A stretch of 64,000 bases of DNA from Azospirillum lipoferum 4B (lineage in GTDB: Bacteria; Pseudomonadota; Alphaproteobacteria; Azospirillales; Azospirillaceae), in contig NC_016622.1 in the NCBI RefSeq assembly GCF_000283655.1, forward strand, positions 1,810,501 through 1,874,500, written 5' to 3'. Of the stretch, positions 55,401 through 63,545 are shown piece after piece. The number at the start of each line of letters is the position of its first letter. The first letter of the stretch is position 1. Both the position numbers and the translations under genes were made by a program. Under the pieces are notes generated by a model. That model ran no database searches. It was not told the DNA's origin and saw nothing but the letters and a program-made list of their open reading frames with translations.

Positions 55401-56802
55401 GGCGAAGAACCAGAGGCTGCGGGTGCATTACCTGCTGGAGGCCGGCTGGAAGGCCGACGCCGCCATCCAGGGGCTGGGGCGGACCAACCGCACCAACCAG
55501 GCGCAACCGCCGCTGTTCCGCCCGATCGCCACCGATGTCCGAGGCGAGAAGCGCTTCCTCTCCACCATTGCCCGCCGGCTCGACACGCTGGGGGCTATCA
55601 CCCGCGGCCAGCGCCAGACCGGCGGTCAGGGCCTGTTCCGCGCCGACGACAACCTCGAATCCGTCTACGCCCGTGCCGCCCTGCGCCAGCTCTACGGCCT
55701 GCTGCACGCCGGCAAGGTCGAGGGCTGTTCGCTGGGGGACTTCGAGGCGGCGACCGGGCTGTCCCTGAGCGACCGCGACGGTGGCCTGCGGGACGAGCTG
55801 CCGCCGATCACCACCTTCCTCAACCGGCTGCTGGCGCTGACCATCGGCTTGCAGAACACGCTGTTCGGCGTGTTCGAGCAGTTGCTGACCGCCAGGATCG
55901 AGGGGGCCATCTCGTCGGGCACCTACGACCGCGGCGTCGAGACGCTGGTGGCCGACAGCTTCACCGTCACCGGGCGGCGGACGCTCCACACCCACGCGGC
56001 GACCGGGGCGGAAACCCGGCTGTTCACCCTGGCCCGGCGCGACCGCAACCAGCCGATGGGTGCGGAGGACGCGCTGGAACGCGGTGCCGGACCGCAGGCC
56101 CGGTTGCTGGTGAACACGCGCTCGGGGCGGGCGGCGGTGGCGGTGCCGGCGGCGAGCCTGATGCTGGACGACGGGACGGTGGAGCGCCGGGTGCGGCTGC
56201 TGCGGCCGATGGAGCGGGTGACGGTGACGCTGGCCGAACTTGCCCAGAGCCAATGGCGTCCGGCCGAACCACCGGCCTTCTCGGCCGCCTGGGAGGCGGA
56301 GGTCGCCACGGTGCCGGACTTCTCCACCAGCACGCTCCACCTCGTGACCGGGCTGCTGCTGCCGGTGTGGCGGCGCCTGCCGGACACGAACCTGCGGGTG
56401 GTGCGGTTGCAGACCGACGCGGGCGAGCGGATCATCGGCCGCGTGGTGGCGCCGGACGTTCTGCCCGAGGTCGAGCGGAACTTCGGCGTTGGGGCCGGGG
56501 CGGCGGTTCCCGTGCCGTCGGTCGAGGAGGCCTGGACGCGGCTGCAAGGCGAGCGGGTGGCCCTGCATTTGGCCGACGGGCTGTGGCTGCGCCGGGTGAC
56601 GGTGGCGGGCGCGCATCGCGTCGAGCTGTTCGGCTTCACCGGCGGGATGGTGGACCGGCTGAAGGCGCTGGGGCTGACGGGGGAGATCATCGCCTGGAGC
56701 CTGCGGCTGTTCGTGCCGGTGGGCGAGCGGGGAGCGGCGGTGTTCGCGGCACTGCTCGCACGGCACCCGCTGCTGCGCGTCGTCGAGCGGACGGTGGCGT
56801 GA
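52429..56802 (+). CDS. DNA methylase-Strawberry-notch-type helicase fusion
   Basis: This 1457-residue protein has an N-terminal adenine methyltransferase-like domain. It has the SAM-binding motif [14 protein letters not shown] near residue 150 and the catalytic NPPF near residue 216. A P-loop helicase with [19 protein letters not shown] (near residue 502) and [12 protein letters not shown] (DESH box, near 612) follows, then a C-terminal helicase domain ([44 protein letters not shown]). This is the Strawberry notch family, frequent in mobile elements. Methylation of the element together with DNA remodelling would aid antirestriction. The ATG at 52429 is preceded by a purine-rich region (ccggaggttcgcc). 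Confidence 0.93.
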   Translation: [1457 protein letters not shown]

Positions 56803-56814
56803 GCGGCCGGCACC

Positions 56815-57843
56815 ATGTCCGCGGCGTCGGAGATTGCGCAACGCCTCGCGCGGGAGGCCGAGGCGGTGTGCCGGCGCTACCTGCCGGTTGGCCGGCGGGA
56901 GGGCCACTACTGGCGGATCGGCGACGTTCAGGGCACGCCAGGGGGCAGCCTTTACGTCCACCTGCACGGCGTCGCCGCCGGCAAATGGGCCGACGCCGCC
57001 ACCGGCGAGCACGGCGACCTGCTCGATCTCATCGGGGCGAACCGGGGGCTCGACCGCCTGCGCGACGTTCTGGCCGAGGCCCGGGCGTTTCTCGGCCAAC
57101 CGAGGATCGGCCCTGGTCCCGGCGATCGTGAGGCGCCGGTGTCGGCCGGATCGCCGGAGGCCGCCCGCCGGCTGTTCGCCCGGTCCCTGCCGGTCGCCGG
57201 CACGCTGGCCGAGGCGTATCTGCGCAACCGCGGACTTCCGGACATCCGGAATTCCGGCCCCCTGCGCTTCCAGCCACGCTGCTGGTACCGGGATGCCGGG
57301 GACCGGTTCGTCGCCGGCCCGGCGCTGGTGGCGGCGGTCACCGACCTGGACGGCCGGCTCACCGGGGTGCAGCGGCTCTGGCTCGATCCCTCCGGCCGGG
57401 GCAAGGCGGCGATGCCGTCACCGCGCCGGGCGCTGGGGCACCTGCTCGGCAACGGCGTCCGCTTCGGCGTGGCGCGCGACGTGCTGGCGGCGGGGGAAGG
57501 CATCGAGACCATGCTGGCGCTGCGGCTCGCCCTGCCGGTCCTGCCTGCGGTGGCGGCACTCTCAGCCGGGCACCTTGCCGCCCTGCGGCTGCCGTCGGCG
57601 CTGCGGCGTCTCTACATCGCCCGCGACAACGACGCGGCCGGGCAGCGGGCCGTGGACCGGTTGGGCGACCGTGCTGACGCGGCCGGCGTCGAGGTCCGGG
57701 TGCTGGCGCCGCAGGCCAAGGACCTCAACGACGACCTGCGGGACCACGGTCTGGCGATGCTGCGGGCGCATCTGCGGGCGCAGCTCGCTCCAGAGGAGGG
57801 CGCAGCGGGCTGGGAGACTGGCGATCCGGGGCGCAACGGATAG
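56815..57843 (+). CDS. Toprim-domain primase-like protein
   Basis: The 342-residue protein has an N-terminal region resembling the DUF7146/zinc-free primase family (EGHYWRIGDVQGTPGGSLYVHLHG). Its C-terminal Toprim domain carries VLAAGEGIETMLAL (catalytic Glu) and LYIARDNDAAGQRA (DxD-type acidic pair). It is likely to make primers or act on ssDNA during transfer of the element. It begins 12 bp after the helicase stop, so they are cotranscribed. Start ATG at 56815. Confidence 0.9.
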   Translation: MSAASEIAQRLAREAEAVCRRYLPVGRREGHYWRIGDVQGTPGGSLYVHLHGVAAGKWADAATGEHGDLLDLIGANRGLDRLRDVLAEARAFLGQPRIGPGPGDREAPVSAGSPEAARRLFARSLPVAGTLAEAYLRNRGLPDIRNSGPLRFQPRCWYRDAGDRFVAGPALVAAVTDLDGRLTGVQRLWLDPSGRGKAAMPSPRRALGHLLGNGVRFGVARDVLAAGEGIETMLALRLALPVLPAVAALSAGHLAALRLPSALRRLYIARDNDAAGQRAVDRLGDRADAAGVEVRVLAPQAKDLNDDLRDHGLAMLRAHLRAQLAPEEGAAGWETGDPGRNG

Positions 57844-58157
57844 GCAGGCGGGAAGCGGGCAAGTGTCGGGCGGGGCGCTGGTTGGAGCCGGGCAGCCCCT
57901 CCGGTCCGGGAGAGGCCGCGGCCACGGCCTTCCAGCGGGCGATCGGGCGGCAGCCGCGGCAGGACCGCAACGGTGGCGGTCAACTTTCTTCCCCGGCCGG
58001 CCAAGCCGGCCTTCCTCGCGAAACAAGAAAGCCGCCCGCCGCCGTCCTCCGCTCGCGCTGCGGCCCAAGAGGGTGCGGACCCGCCCCGCCCGCCGCGAAG
58101 GGATCGCCACGAAGGCCGCGATGGGCGCGGCCGGTCCCAGCCGAAGGACGATCCGTC
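57844..58157. other. Intergenic leader region before the DUF2493 gene
   Basis: This 314-bp gap carries the long leader repeat in its right half. Its left half is GC-rich and shows no gene. Confidence 0.5.
57987..58157 (+). repeat. Long leader repeat, copy A (before DUF2493 gene)
   Basis: About 170 bp share long blocks with 62169-62346: tcttcccc at the start, cgctgcggccc at 58056-58066, gggtgcgg, gatcgcca at 58102, and aaggccgcgatgg at 58112-58124. Each copy ends just before an ATG. Palindromic ggccggccaagccggcc near the left end can form a hairpin. The copies are probably structured mRNA leaders or promoter/operators used by two island genes. Confidence 0.75.
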
Positions 58158-59096
58158 ATGGTCACCGCCCCCGACACCGACGACATCGAGCCCCGCCACG
58201 CCGCCTCCGCCACCGACCACGCGCTGGTCGAACTCCAGCTCTACGGCCACCGCCCCTTCCAGGACGATCCCGACCCCCGGCCGCTGCCGGACGAGACCGC
58301 CATCCGCGGTGCCTTGGCCGACGTTTTCGACGCCCTGGTTTCCACCCTGACGGACACCCGGTTGGAGCCCGATCTGGCCGACCTGCTGTGGTCCACCGTC
58401 AACCTGTTCCACCGCGCCGCCGACCGGGTGCAGCGTGAACTCGACGACAACGAGGACGCCCAGAAGCGCAGCCAGCGCGAGCAGGACGGTTCGGAGATCC
58501 GCTCGGTCGAGCTGGAGCGGCTGCTGGCCGAAGGGCTGACGCTGATCGAGCGTCGCACCGCCATGGAAATCTTCCGCGACCACGCCGCCGAGCTGTTCGA
58601 GGTCCACACCGGTTCCGCCTGGCGGCCGCGCGCCGGTTCGCTGGTCAGCCGCCGCACCCTGACGGCATCGCTGATCGACAGCCGCGACTTCCTCGCCGCC
58701 AAGCGCCGGGCCGAGACCGAGCCGCTGCTGCCGCCCGGTCCCCGCATCGCCTTCACCGGTGGCGTCGAGTGCAACGACCATCACCGCATCTGGGCGGTGC
58801 TCGACAAGGTGCGCGCCAAGCACCCGGACATGGTGCTGCTGCACGGCGGCAGCCCGAAGGGGGCGGAGCGGATCGCAGCCTGCTGGGCCGAGCATCGCAA
58901 GGTGGCGCAGGTGCTGTTCCGGCCCGACTGGGCGCGCCATGCCAAGGCCGCCCCCTTCAAGCGCAACGACCGGCTGCTGGAGGCGCTGCCGATCGGGGTC
59001 GTCGCCTTCCCTGGCTCGGGCATCGTGCAGAACCTGGCCGACAAGGCACGGGCGATGGGCATTCCGGTCTGGCGCTTCGGTGATGGTGGGGCGTGA
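58158..59096 (+). CDS. DUF2493 (SLOG-superfamily) protein
   Basis: The 312-residue protein has a C-terminal SLOG/DUF2493 domain: RIAFTGGVECNDHHRIWAVLDKV, DMVLLHGGSPKGAERIAACWAE and GIVQNLADKARAMGIPVWRF. This is a Rossmann-like nucleotide-derivative-binding fold. An N-terminal helical region (residues 1-190) is specific to the mobile-element form. Such proteins are constant in alphaproteobacterial ICEs but their role is unknown; SLOG domains in other settings bind nucleotides in defence or signalling. It is preceded by the long leader repeat. ATG at 58158. Confidence 0.9.
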   Translation: MVTAPDTDDIEPRHAASATDHALVELQLYGHRPFQDDPDPRPLPDETAIRGALADVFDALVSTLTDTRLEPDLADLLWSTVNLFHRAADRVQRELDDNEDAQKRSQREQDGSEIRSVELERLLAEGLTLIERRTAMEIFRDHAAELFEVHTGSAWRPRAGSLVSRRTLTASLIDSRDFLAAKRRAETEPLLPPGPRIAFTGGVECNDHHRIWAVLDKVRAKHPDMVLLHGGSPKGAERIAACWAEHRKVAQVLFRPDWARHAKAAPFKRNDRLLEALPIGVVAFPGSGIVQNLADKARAMGIPVWRFGDGGA

Positions 59097-59171
59097 GCCT
59101 CCGCCCATCCGGCGATCCGCAAAGACGCACTGCCGGATTTCCACAATTTATGAAGAATATATCATTAAATC

Positions 59172-61352
59172 TCAATTTTCCTCTTCTGAATTAATTTGAA
59201 ATCTGAAAAAGCAAATCCCATCATACGTCGAGATTTTGGATTTTTTCGATCTTACTATTATAACGCAATCAGTCGCCCCTATATTTGACGCCATATCGCT
59301 TGAAATTGTTCGAGATATAAATTTCAACTCTTCAATATCTGCGGGAGTCTCTTTTGTCATATGTACGGCGACTACAAACACCCTATTTCCGACCTCCACC
59401 CGCCCTACTGCTGTATTGCCGCCACCTAATCCTCCACCTGATCGCCATCTCTTCACTCTTTGCTCAATCCCAGCCAGAACACCAGGATGTTGATTGAGAA
59501 GCGCTTCGAGTATATCGAAGCGGTGCTTTGAACTCTTAGTCGCGTATATTTCGGCCGCGATAAGTCGCCACCATGCCGTTAGAGTAACGCCGATGTTCTC
59601 AAAGCGAGTTCGATCACCTGGTACCGGTGACCGACCGCGAACCATAGCATCAGCCTGATGCATTATTATATCTGCGCCCGCCAAATCCGACCCGTTAATA
59701 GCAAAGCCATTTATTAGGTACATTGACAATAAATCTTGCTCATCTCCATGGAATTTTATCAACTCATCAATTGATGATCGTCTTGCTAGGTAATGAAACA
59801 AAGAGGCTTCTGTATCAAGTCTACTGCATATCATGCGAAGTTCACCAAGAGATAAGATTGGAGCCCAAGGAGTTTTTGGCTCTGATAGCTTAAGTTCTAT
59901 ATACCAATGGCGAGCACTGCTCAAATGAGCCATGTGTTCAATGCAAACTCCAAACATAAAAACAATCTTTGGTGTATTGTGATTGATGGGTAAGGCTTGT
60001 CCTTTCCGATCATGGAGCATTCCTGTAGCTAGAGATCCTGTAGACAGCAAGTCGCGCAAGCGACGAGCTTGAGTCCCTGGCGCAACAAATAATTCTCGGA
60101 AATTTTTAACGAGACTTTCTTTTCCGCCACGGCGGGTTGCATCTTTAATTCTCCCTGCTTTGGCCTCAAATATAAACACATGATTTCCAAGAATGGCTAC
60201 TACGTCGTGCTCCCATGTCTTGTTTGTTGCTGGATCAGTCCATTTAACGCCACGATGCACGCTAGCAGATGGCAATCCTACTTGGAGAAGTCGCTCAATC
60301 TCATCCTCTAAATAATTGGCGCGCGCCAACGAATAAGCGGCATCCAATTTTCCGCCCTTTGGTATAGTTTGCTCAATTATCCAGAAAGGAAAACTAATAA
60401 TGAGCCCCGGCAAGGGCAGCATGAGTGTATCATGGCTTATCTTAACAAAAGGACGCCGCCAAACCGGATTATTTAGGTGAACTCCCGATAAATCGTTTTC
60501 TGAAATTGATCCAGGGGTTAAGGCGAGAGAAAATAAAGCGTTAGAAACATTTTCGCCAAATTTGTCTACAAGGTCAGATCTATCAAAGCAGAACATAGGT
60601 GCATGCGCCGTCTCTGCTATCTGAAATATAGTAAATGCTCGTTCATCGTCCCTGCGCAAGTATTTTGAGCATCTATTCCAGAGCTTTGCTGCGATTGGTG
60701 TTTCTGAAAACAATTTATCTAGATCGACATTATCTAGGCGTCCGCCCAATAGTTCCCTCATAATATCAGATGATTTATATGCACGCTCTACTATTATCCC
60801 TATTAATGAAAATAGAGACCTTACCAAATCAGAGAGAGGGAAGCCAATTTCTTTTACAGCGGCGGCATCAATACGAGAAAAAATCTCCGGTAAAATTTTT
60901 TCTGCTTCATCGCTGCTAAAAATATTTCGATAGTAAGTAGTCTGCAGTCTTGTCAATCGTATAACTATATCGAGACCTTCATCGTTTTTTGATGGTGCAG
61001 GCCCTTGGCGAGCCCAAAGATCTTCGCCAAGTAGCTTCCATAATTTAATTATACTACGAGGCGAAGAAAGAACAGGCCGCCCCGTCCCCCAAGCAAGAAT
61101 ATAAGCTTGTAAAATCTCAGCTGCAGGTTGGTCAATAAAGCATGATCCGTCTTCTCTTTTGGGATCTGACAATAAATCAATAAGAAGCTGTTGTCCAGAT
61201 TTCGCAAGAATAGATAATGCATCACGCCCAATAAGAGCGCTGCGAATTTGTTTCTGTATTTTTATGGGATCGCCCCGCTCATTAGGAGAGAAAGCATGAA
61301 GTTGCTTCAACGAAATGGCAGCGTAGCCGGGAATACTGGGAAAATTTTCCAT
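59172..61352 (-). CDS. AT-rich gene for a large putative PD-(D/E)xK nuclease
   Basis: This 726-residue protein is markedly AT-rich against its neighbours and is probably a recent insertion into the island. A region around residues 350-410 has a restriction-endonuclease-like pattern. An acidic helix (EDEIERLL) is followed by EHDVVAILGNHVFIFEAKAG, where the Asp and the Glu-x-Lys fit a nuclease active site resembling NERD/RE-like nucleases. The N-terminal 340 residues and C-terminal 250 residues are without recognisable motifs. It stands alone on the minus strand, with no partner gene. A TATAAT -10 box (61372-61377) is 20 bases before its ATG. I suspect a defence role, but this is inference. Confidence 0.8.
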   Translation of the reverse strand: MENFPSIPGYAAISLKQLHAFSPNERGDPIKIQKQIRSALIGRDALSILAKSGQQLLIDLLSDPKREDGSCFIDQPAAEILQAYILAWGTGRPVLSSPRSIIKLWKLLGEDLWARQGPAPSKNDEGLDIVIRLTRLQTTYYRNIFSSDEAEKILPEIFSRIDAAAVKEIGFPLSDLVRSLFSLIGIIVERAYKSSDIMRELLGGRLDNVDLDKLFSETPIAAKLWNRCSKYLRRDDERAFTIFQIAETAHAPMFCFDRSDLVDKFGENVSNALFSLALTPGSISENDLSGVHLNNPVWRRPFVKISHDTLMLPLPGLIISFPFWIIEQTIPKGGKLDAAYSLARANYLEDEIERLLQVGLPSASVHRGVKWTDPATNKTWEHDVVAILGNHVFIFEAKAGRIKDATRRGGKESLVKNFRELFVAPGTQARRLRDLLSTGSLATGMLHDRKGQALPINHNTPKIVFMFGVCIEHMAHLSSARHWYIELKLSEPKTPWAPILSLGELRMICSRLDTEASLFHYLARRSSIDELIKFHGDEQDLLSMYLINGFAINGSDLAGADIIMHQADAMVRGRSPVPGDRTRFENIGVTLTAWWRLIAAEIYATKSSKHRFDILEALLNQHPGVLAGIEQRVKRWRSGGGLGGGNTAVGRVEVGNRVFVVAVHMTKETPADIEELKFISRTISSDMASNIGATDCVIIVRSKKSKISTYDGICFFRFQINSEEEN

Positions 61353-61696
61353 ATAACCAAAGCCTCACGCTATTATAAATAGTAAATACGCCAGACATCT
61401 CTTGGGTGGAACTTAGACTAGCTTGTAATGTTTTGCACGCTCGCTGTGGGTTCAAAAGCCGCAGTGATTTTCTCATAAATCCCGTATTGTCATAGGGTTT
61501 ATAAGTGCTTCTGGCGGCTGTGCGGGCAAGCCCGCCCATCGGGCTCTCGTGAACCGAGCCACCTACGGCGTCTCGGCCCTCCGGGCTTCGATCCCTACCG
61601 CGGTCGTTGTTTTGGCGGAAGCGAGGGCGACGGGCCGGTGCATCCTTCAGCATCGGTGCGCGGGAGCAGCCAGTCAGGCAGGGAACGACCACCCGG
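61353..61696. other. Composition transition upstream of the AT-rich gene
   Basis: The left part (to about 61500) is AT-rich and carries the likely promoter of the minus-strand nuclease-like gene, with tataat on the minus strand at 61372-61377. The right part returns to high GC. No gene is supported. The right part may be a fragment of older island DNA. Confidence 0.5.
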
Positions 61697-61903
61697 TCAT
61701 GCCGTTGGATCGCCGCTGAGGTCGGCCGCCTCGAAGGCCCGTTGAAGGCTGCCCGGTGCGTAGCCGCGCAACGATCTCCCGCCGCTCTCGAAACGGCGGA
61801 CGGCCGGCACGGACAAGGTCGCCTTATCGGCCAGGGTCTCCTGGGACCATTGATGCTGGCTTCGGAAGGTTCGGCACTGTTCGGGTGCGCGTCCTATCTC
61901 CAC
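61697..61903 (-). CDS. Small HTH protein (XRE-like), start uncertain
   Basis: The frame encodes RAPEQCRTFRSQHQWSQETL followed by SVPAVRRFESGGRSL. This is the helix-turn-helix pattern of small XRE regulators that begin around PEQC(R)xAR. There is no in-frame ATG in a good place; a GTG at 61903 or a TTG at 61921 could start it. It may therefore be truncated or rely on a weak start. It is probably a regulator of island genes. Confidence 0.5.
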   Translation of the reverse strand: MEIGRAPEQCRTFRSQHQWSQETLADKATLSVPAVRRFESGGRSLRGYAPGSLQRAFEAADLSGDPTA

Positions 61904-62168
61904 CGCTCTATCGAGGCGCAATCATGGCCGGTCGGGTTGGTTCGTACCTCTTCTGCCGGTGTGGCCACCGCAGTGCGCCGATGGTGGAGCGCCTGGGAGC
62001 GCCCAGCATGACCATCCCTCTCCGGGTCGAAACCGCTGAGCCATCCGGCATCCCCAGCGGTCTGGAGTCCGGTGCGGCCAGCGCGGCTTTGTCTGCTGGC
62101 GACTCTGGCGCCAGGGACGGCTGCCTCGGCAGCCCGACCTCGATCCCGCAACCGGCGAACGCCAACCG

Positions 62169-62346
62169 TCTTCCCCGTCGTGCTCGGCCAAGGCCGGCGC
62201 GCGGCTTCCTCGCGAGGCAAGACGCCCGGCTCCCGCCGGTCCTCCGCTGCGCTGCGGCCCTTTGGGTGCGGGCCGGTCGCCCGGCGCCCTTTGATCGCCA
62301 TCAAGGCCGCGATGGTCGCGACCGCACCCCATCAAGGAGACGACAG
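62169..62346 (+). repeat. Long leader repeat, copy B (before DUF736 gene)
   Basis: This region matches copy A (57987-58157) in order and spacing of several blocks, including cgctgcggccc (62250-62260), gggtgcgg, gatcgcca (62293) and aaggccgcgatgg (62303-62315). It ends at a strong ribosome-binding site (aaggagacgacagATG). It contains hairpin-forming ggccaaggccgg and cctcgcgagg segments. Confidence 0.75.
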
Positions 62347-62643
62347 ATGGCCCAGATCGGCAGCTTTACCCGCGGCGACGACGGTTCCTTCGCCGGCACG
62401 ATCAAGACCCTCACCCTCAACATCAAGGCCCGCTTCGTTCCTATGGAGAAGGAGCACGACAAGTCCCCTGACCTGCGCGCCCTGTGCGGGCCGATCGAGA
62501 TCGGCGCCGGCTGGCGGAAGGCCGCCAAGGACACCGGCCGGCCCTACCACTCGGTCAAGCTCGACGATCCCAGCTTTCCGGCCCCGATCTACGCCAGCCT
62601 GATCGAAGTCGATGGCGGTTACGCGCTGATCTGGTCCCGCTGA
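62347..62643 (+). CDS. DUF736 family protein
   Basis: This 98-residue protein is a DUF736 member: IGSFTRGDDGSFAGTIKTLTLNIKARFVP, RALCGPIEIGAGWRKA and FPAPIYASLIEVDGGYALIWSR. The family is almost confined to alphaproteobacterial plasmids and ICEs, where it accompanies ardC and DUF2493 genes. Its role is unknown. A strong ribosome-binding site (aaggagacgacag) and a long repeated leader precede it. Confidence 0.93.
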   Translation: MAQIGSFTRGDDGSFAGTIKTLTLNIKARFVPMEKEHDKSPDLRALCGPIEIGAGWRKAAKDTGRPYHSVKLDDPSFPAPIYASLIEVDGGYALIWSR

Positions 62644-62947
62644 GGTGACACGCCGGTTGCAGCGTTCCGTCCGGGGAACTGCAACCGGCAGGTCTGTCCG
62701 TCTGGTCCATTACGGCCGCCGCGGTCCGACCTGCGGCATCCCCGTTTTCCCGAACGTTCTATCTGCCTTTTCAGACCTCCCAGCCTACCATGCCGGATCG
62801 CCCCGCATCGAGGACGAGCGGTGCCCCCAAAATGCTGCGCATTTCGGCTCCCCCGCTCGCCGGCCGGCCGGTCGCCTGTGGCGATCCTCGACCCGGACCG
62901 CTCCGGCACCGTGCGAGCCCTCCTGTCTTCAAACACAGGAGGGACCG
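62644..62947. other. Spacer between DUF736 and the 57-residue gene
   Basis: These 304 bp hold no gene I can support, but they end with the stem that hides the next Shine-Dalgarno. GC-rich inverted blocks (tgcgcatt..., ccggccggccgg) suggest a structured leader. Confidence 0.5.
62918..62943 (+). promoter_or_regulatory. Hairpin that sequesters a Shine-Dalgarno
   Basis: A perfect 9-bp stem (ccctcctgt / acaggaggg) with an 8-base loop (cttcaaac) covers the AGGAGG Shine-Dalgarno of the next small gene, whose ATG is five bases beyond. Folding would block ribosome binding, so translation may be conditional. A transcription terminator role is less likely because there is no T-run. Confidence 0.65.
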
Positions 62948-63121
62948 ATGCTGACCATCGACCGGCAAATCCAGGAACTCCGCATGGAACTGGCTGCTTG
63001 CTTCCTGACCCGTCGCGAGCGTGTCCAGGCCCGGCGGGAGCTGGACACCCTCCTCGCCCGGCACGCGGACCGGGAAGGCGCTTTCAAGACCCTGGCCGCC
63101 GACGACCCGGCGCCCGATTGA
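62948..63121 (+). CDS. Small island protein
   Basis: This 57-residue protein reads MLTIDRQIQELRMELAACFL and RRERVQARRELDTLLARHAD, and is fully helical with a basic middle, probably a coiled coil or DNA-binding helix. It has an optimal AGGAGG ribosome-binding site five bases before the ATG, but that site is buried in the hairpin at 62918-62943. The protein is of a type often found next to DUF736 genes. Function unknown. Confidence 0.7.
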   Translation: MLTIDRQIQELRMELAACFLTRRERVQARRELDTLLARHADREGAFKTLAADDPAPD

Positions 63122-63132
63122 GGCGCTGTTTC

Positions 63133-63390
63133 CTAGGATGACCGAATCGGTGCGATGGTCCCTTCTTCGTCAACCGCGGCCGCATCCGACTCCAGCAACA
63201 CACTCGCGGGCACGCCCAGCGCGTCGGCCAGTTCCTTCAGCACGGTGATGGTGGGGTTGCGGGCGCCGCGTTCGATGCCGCTGATGTAGGTGCGGTGCAG
63301 GCCCGACTCGAAGGCAAGCTGCTCCTGCGACCAGCCGCGCGTGCGCCTGATCCGCTGAACGTTGAGCCCGACCTGCCTGCAGATATCCAT
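63133..63390 (-). CDS. XRE-family transcriptional regulator
   Basis: This 85-residue protein is almost wholly an HTH_3 domain: LNVQRIRRTRGWSQEQLAFESGLHRTYISGIERGARNPTITVLKELADALGV. A short acidic tail follows. It is divergent from the second XRE gene and ends close to the 57-residue gene. It probably regulates island functions, for example excision or transfer. Confidence 0.9.
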   Translation of the reverse strand: MDICRQVGLNVQRIRRTRGWSQEQLAFESGLHRTYISGIERGARNPTITVLKELADALGVPASVLLESDAAAVDEEGTIAPIRSS

Positions 63391-63545
63391 CCGGACAGCT
63401 AGCCGGCATGTAGCCTATCGGTCTACAGACTATGAGTAACATTTTGTTGAGAGCCTGCGCGTTACGGTCCATGCTGCACAGCCGGCGCGGGAGAAACGGT
63501 GCAACGGCATCCCGTAAGCGAAGGCGTGATGCAGGAGAAGGCTTC

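Noticed and set aside
49429-57099. A 2556-codon open frame on the minus strand
   Set aside because: It is antisense to ardC, parB, the helicase and the primase genes. The protein is of low-complexity Gly/Arg/Val/Gln composition, as expected from the reverse complement of GC-rich codons. No motif is seen.
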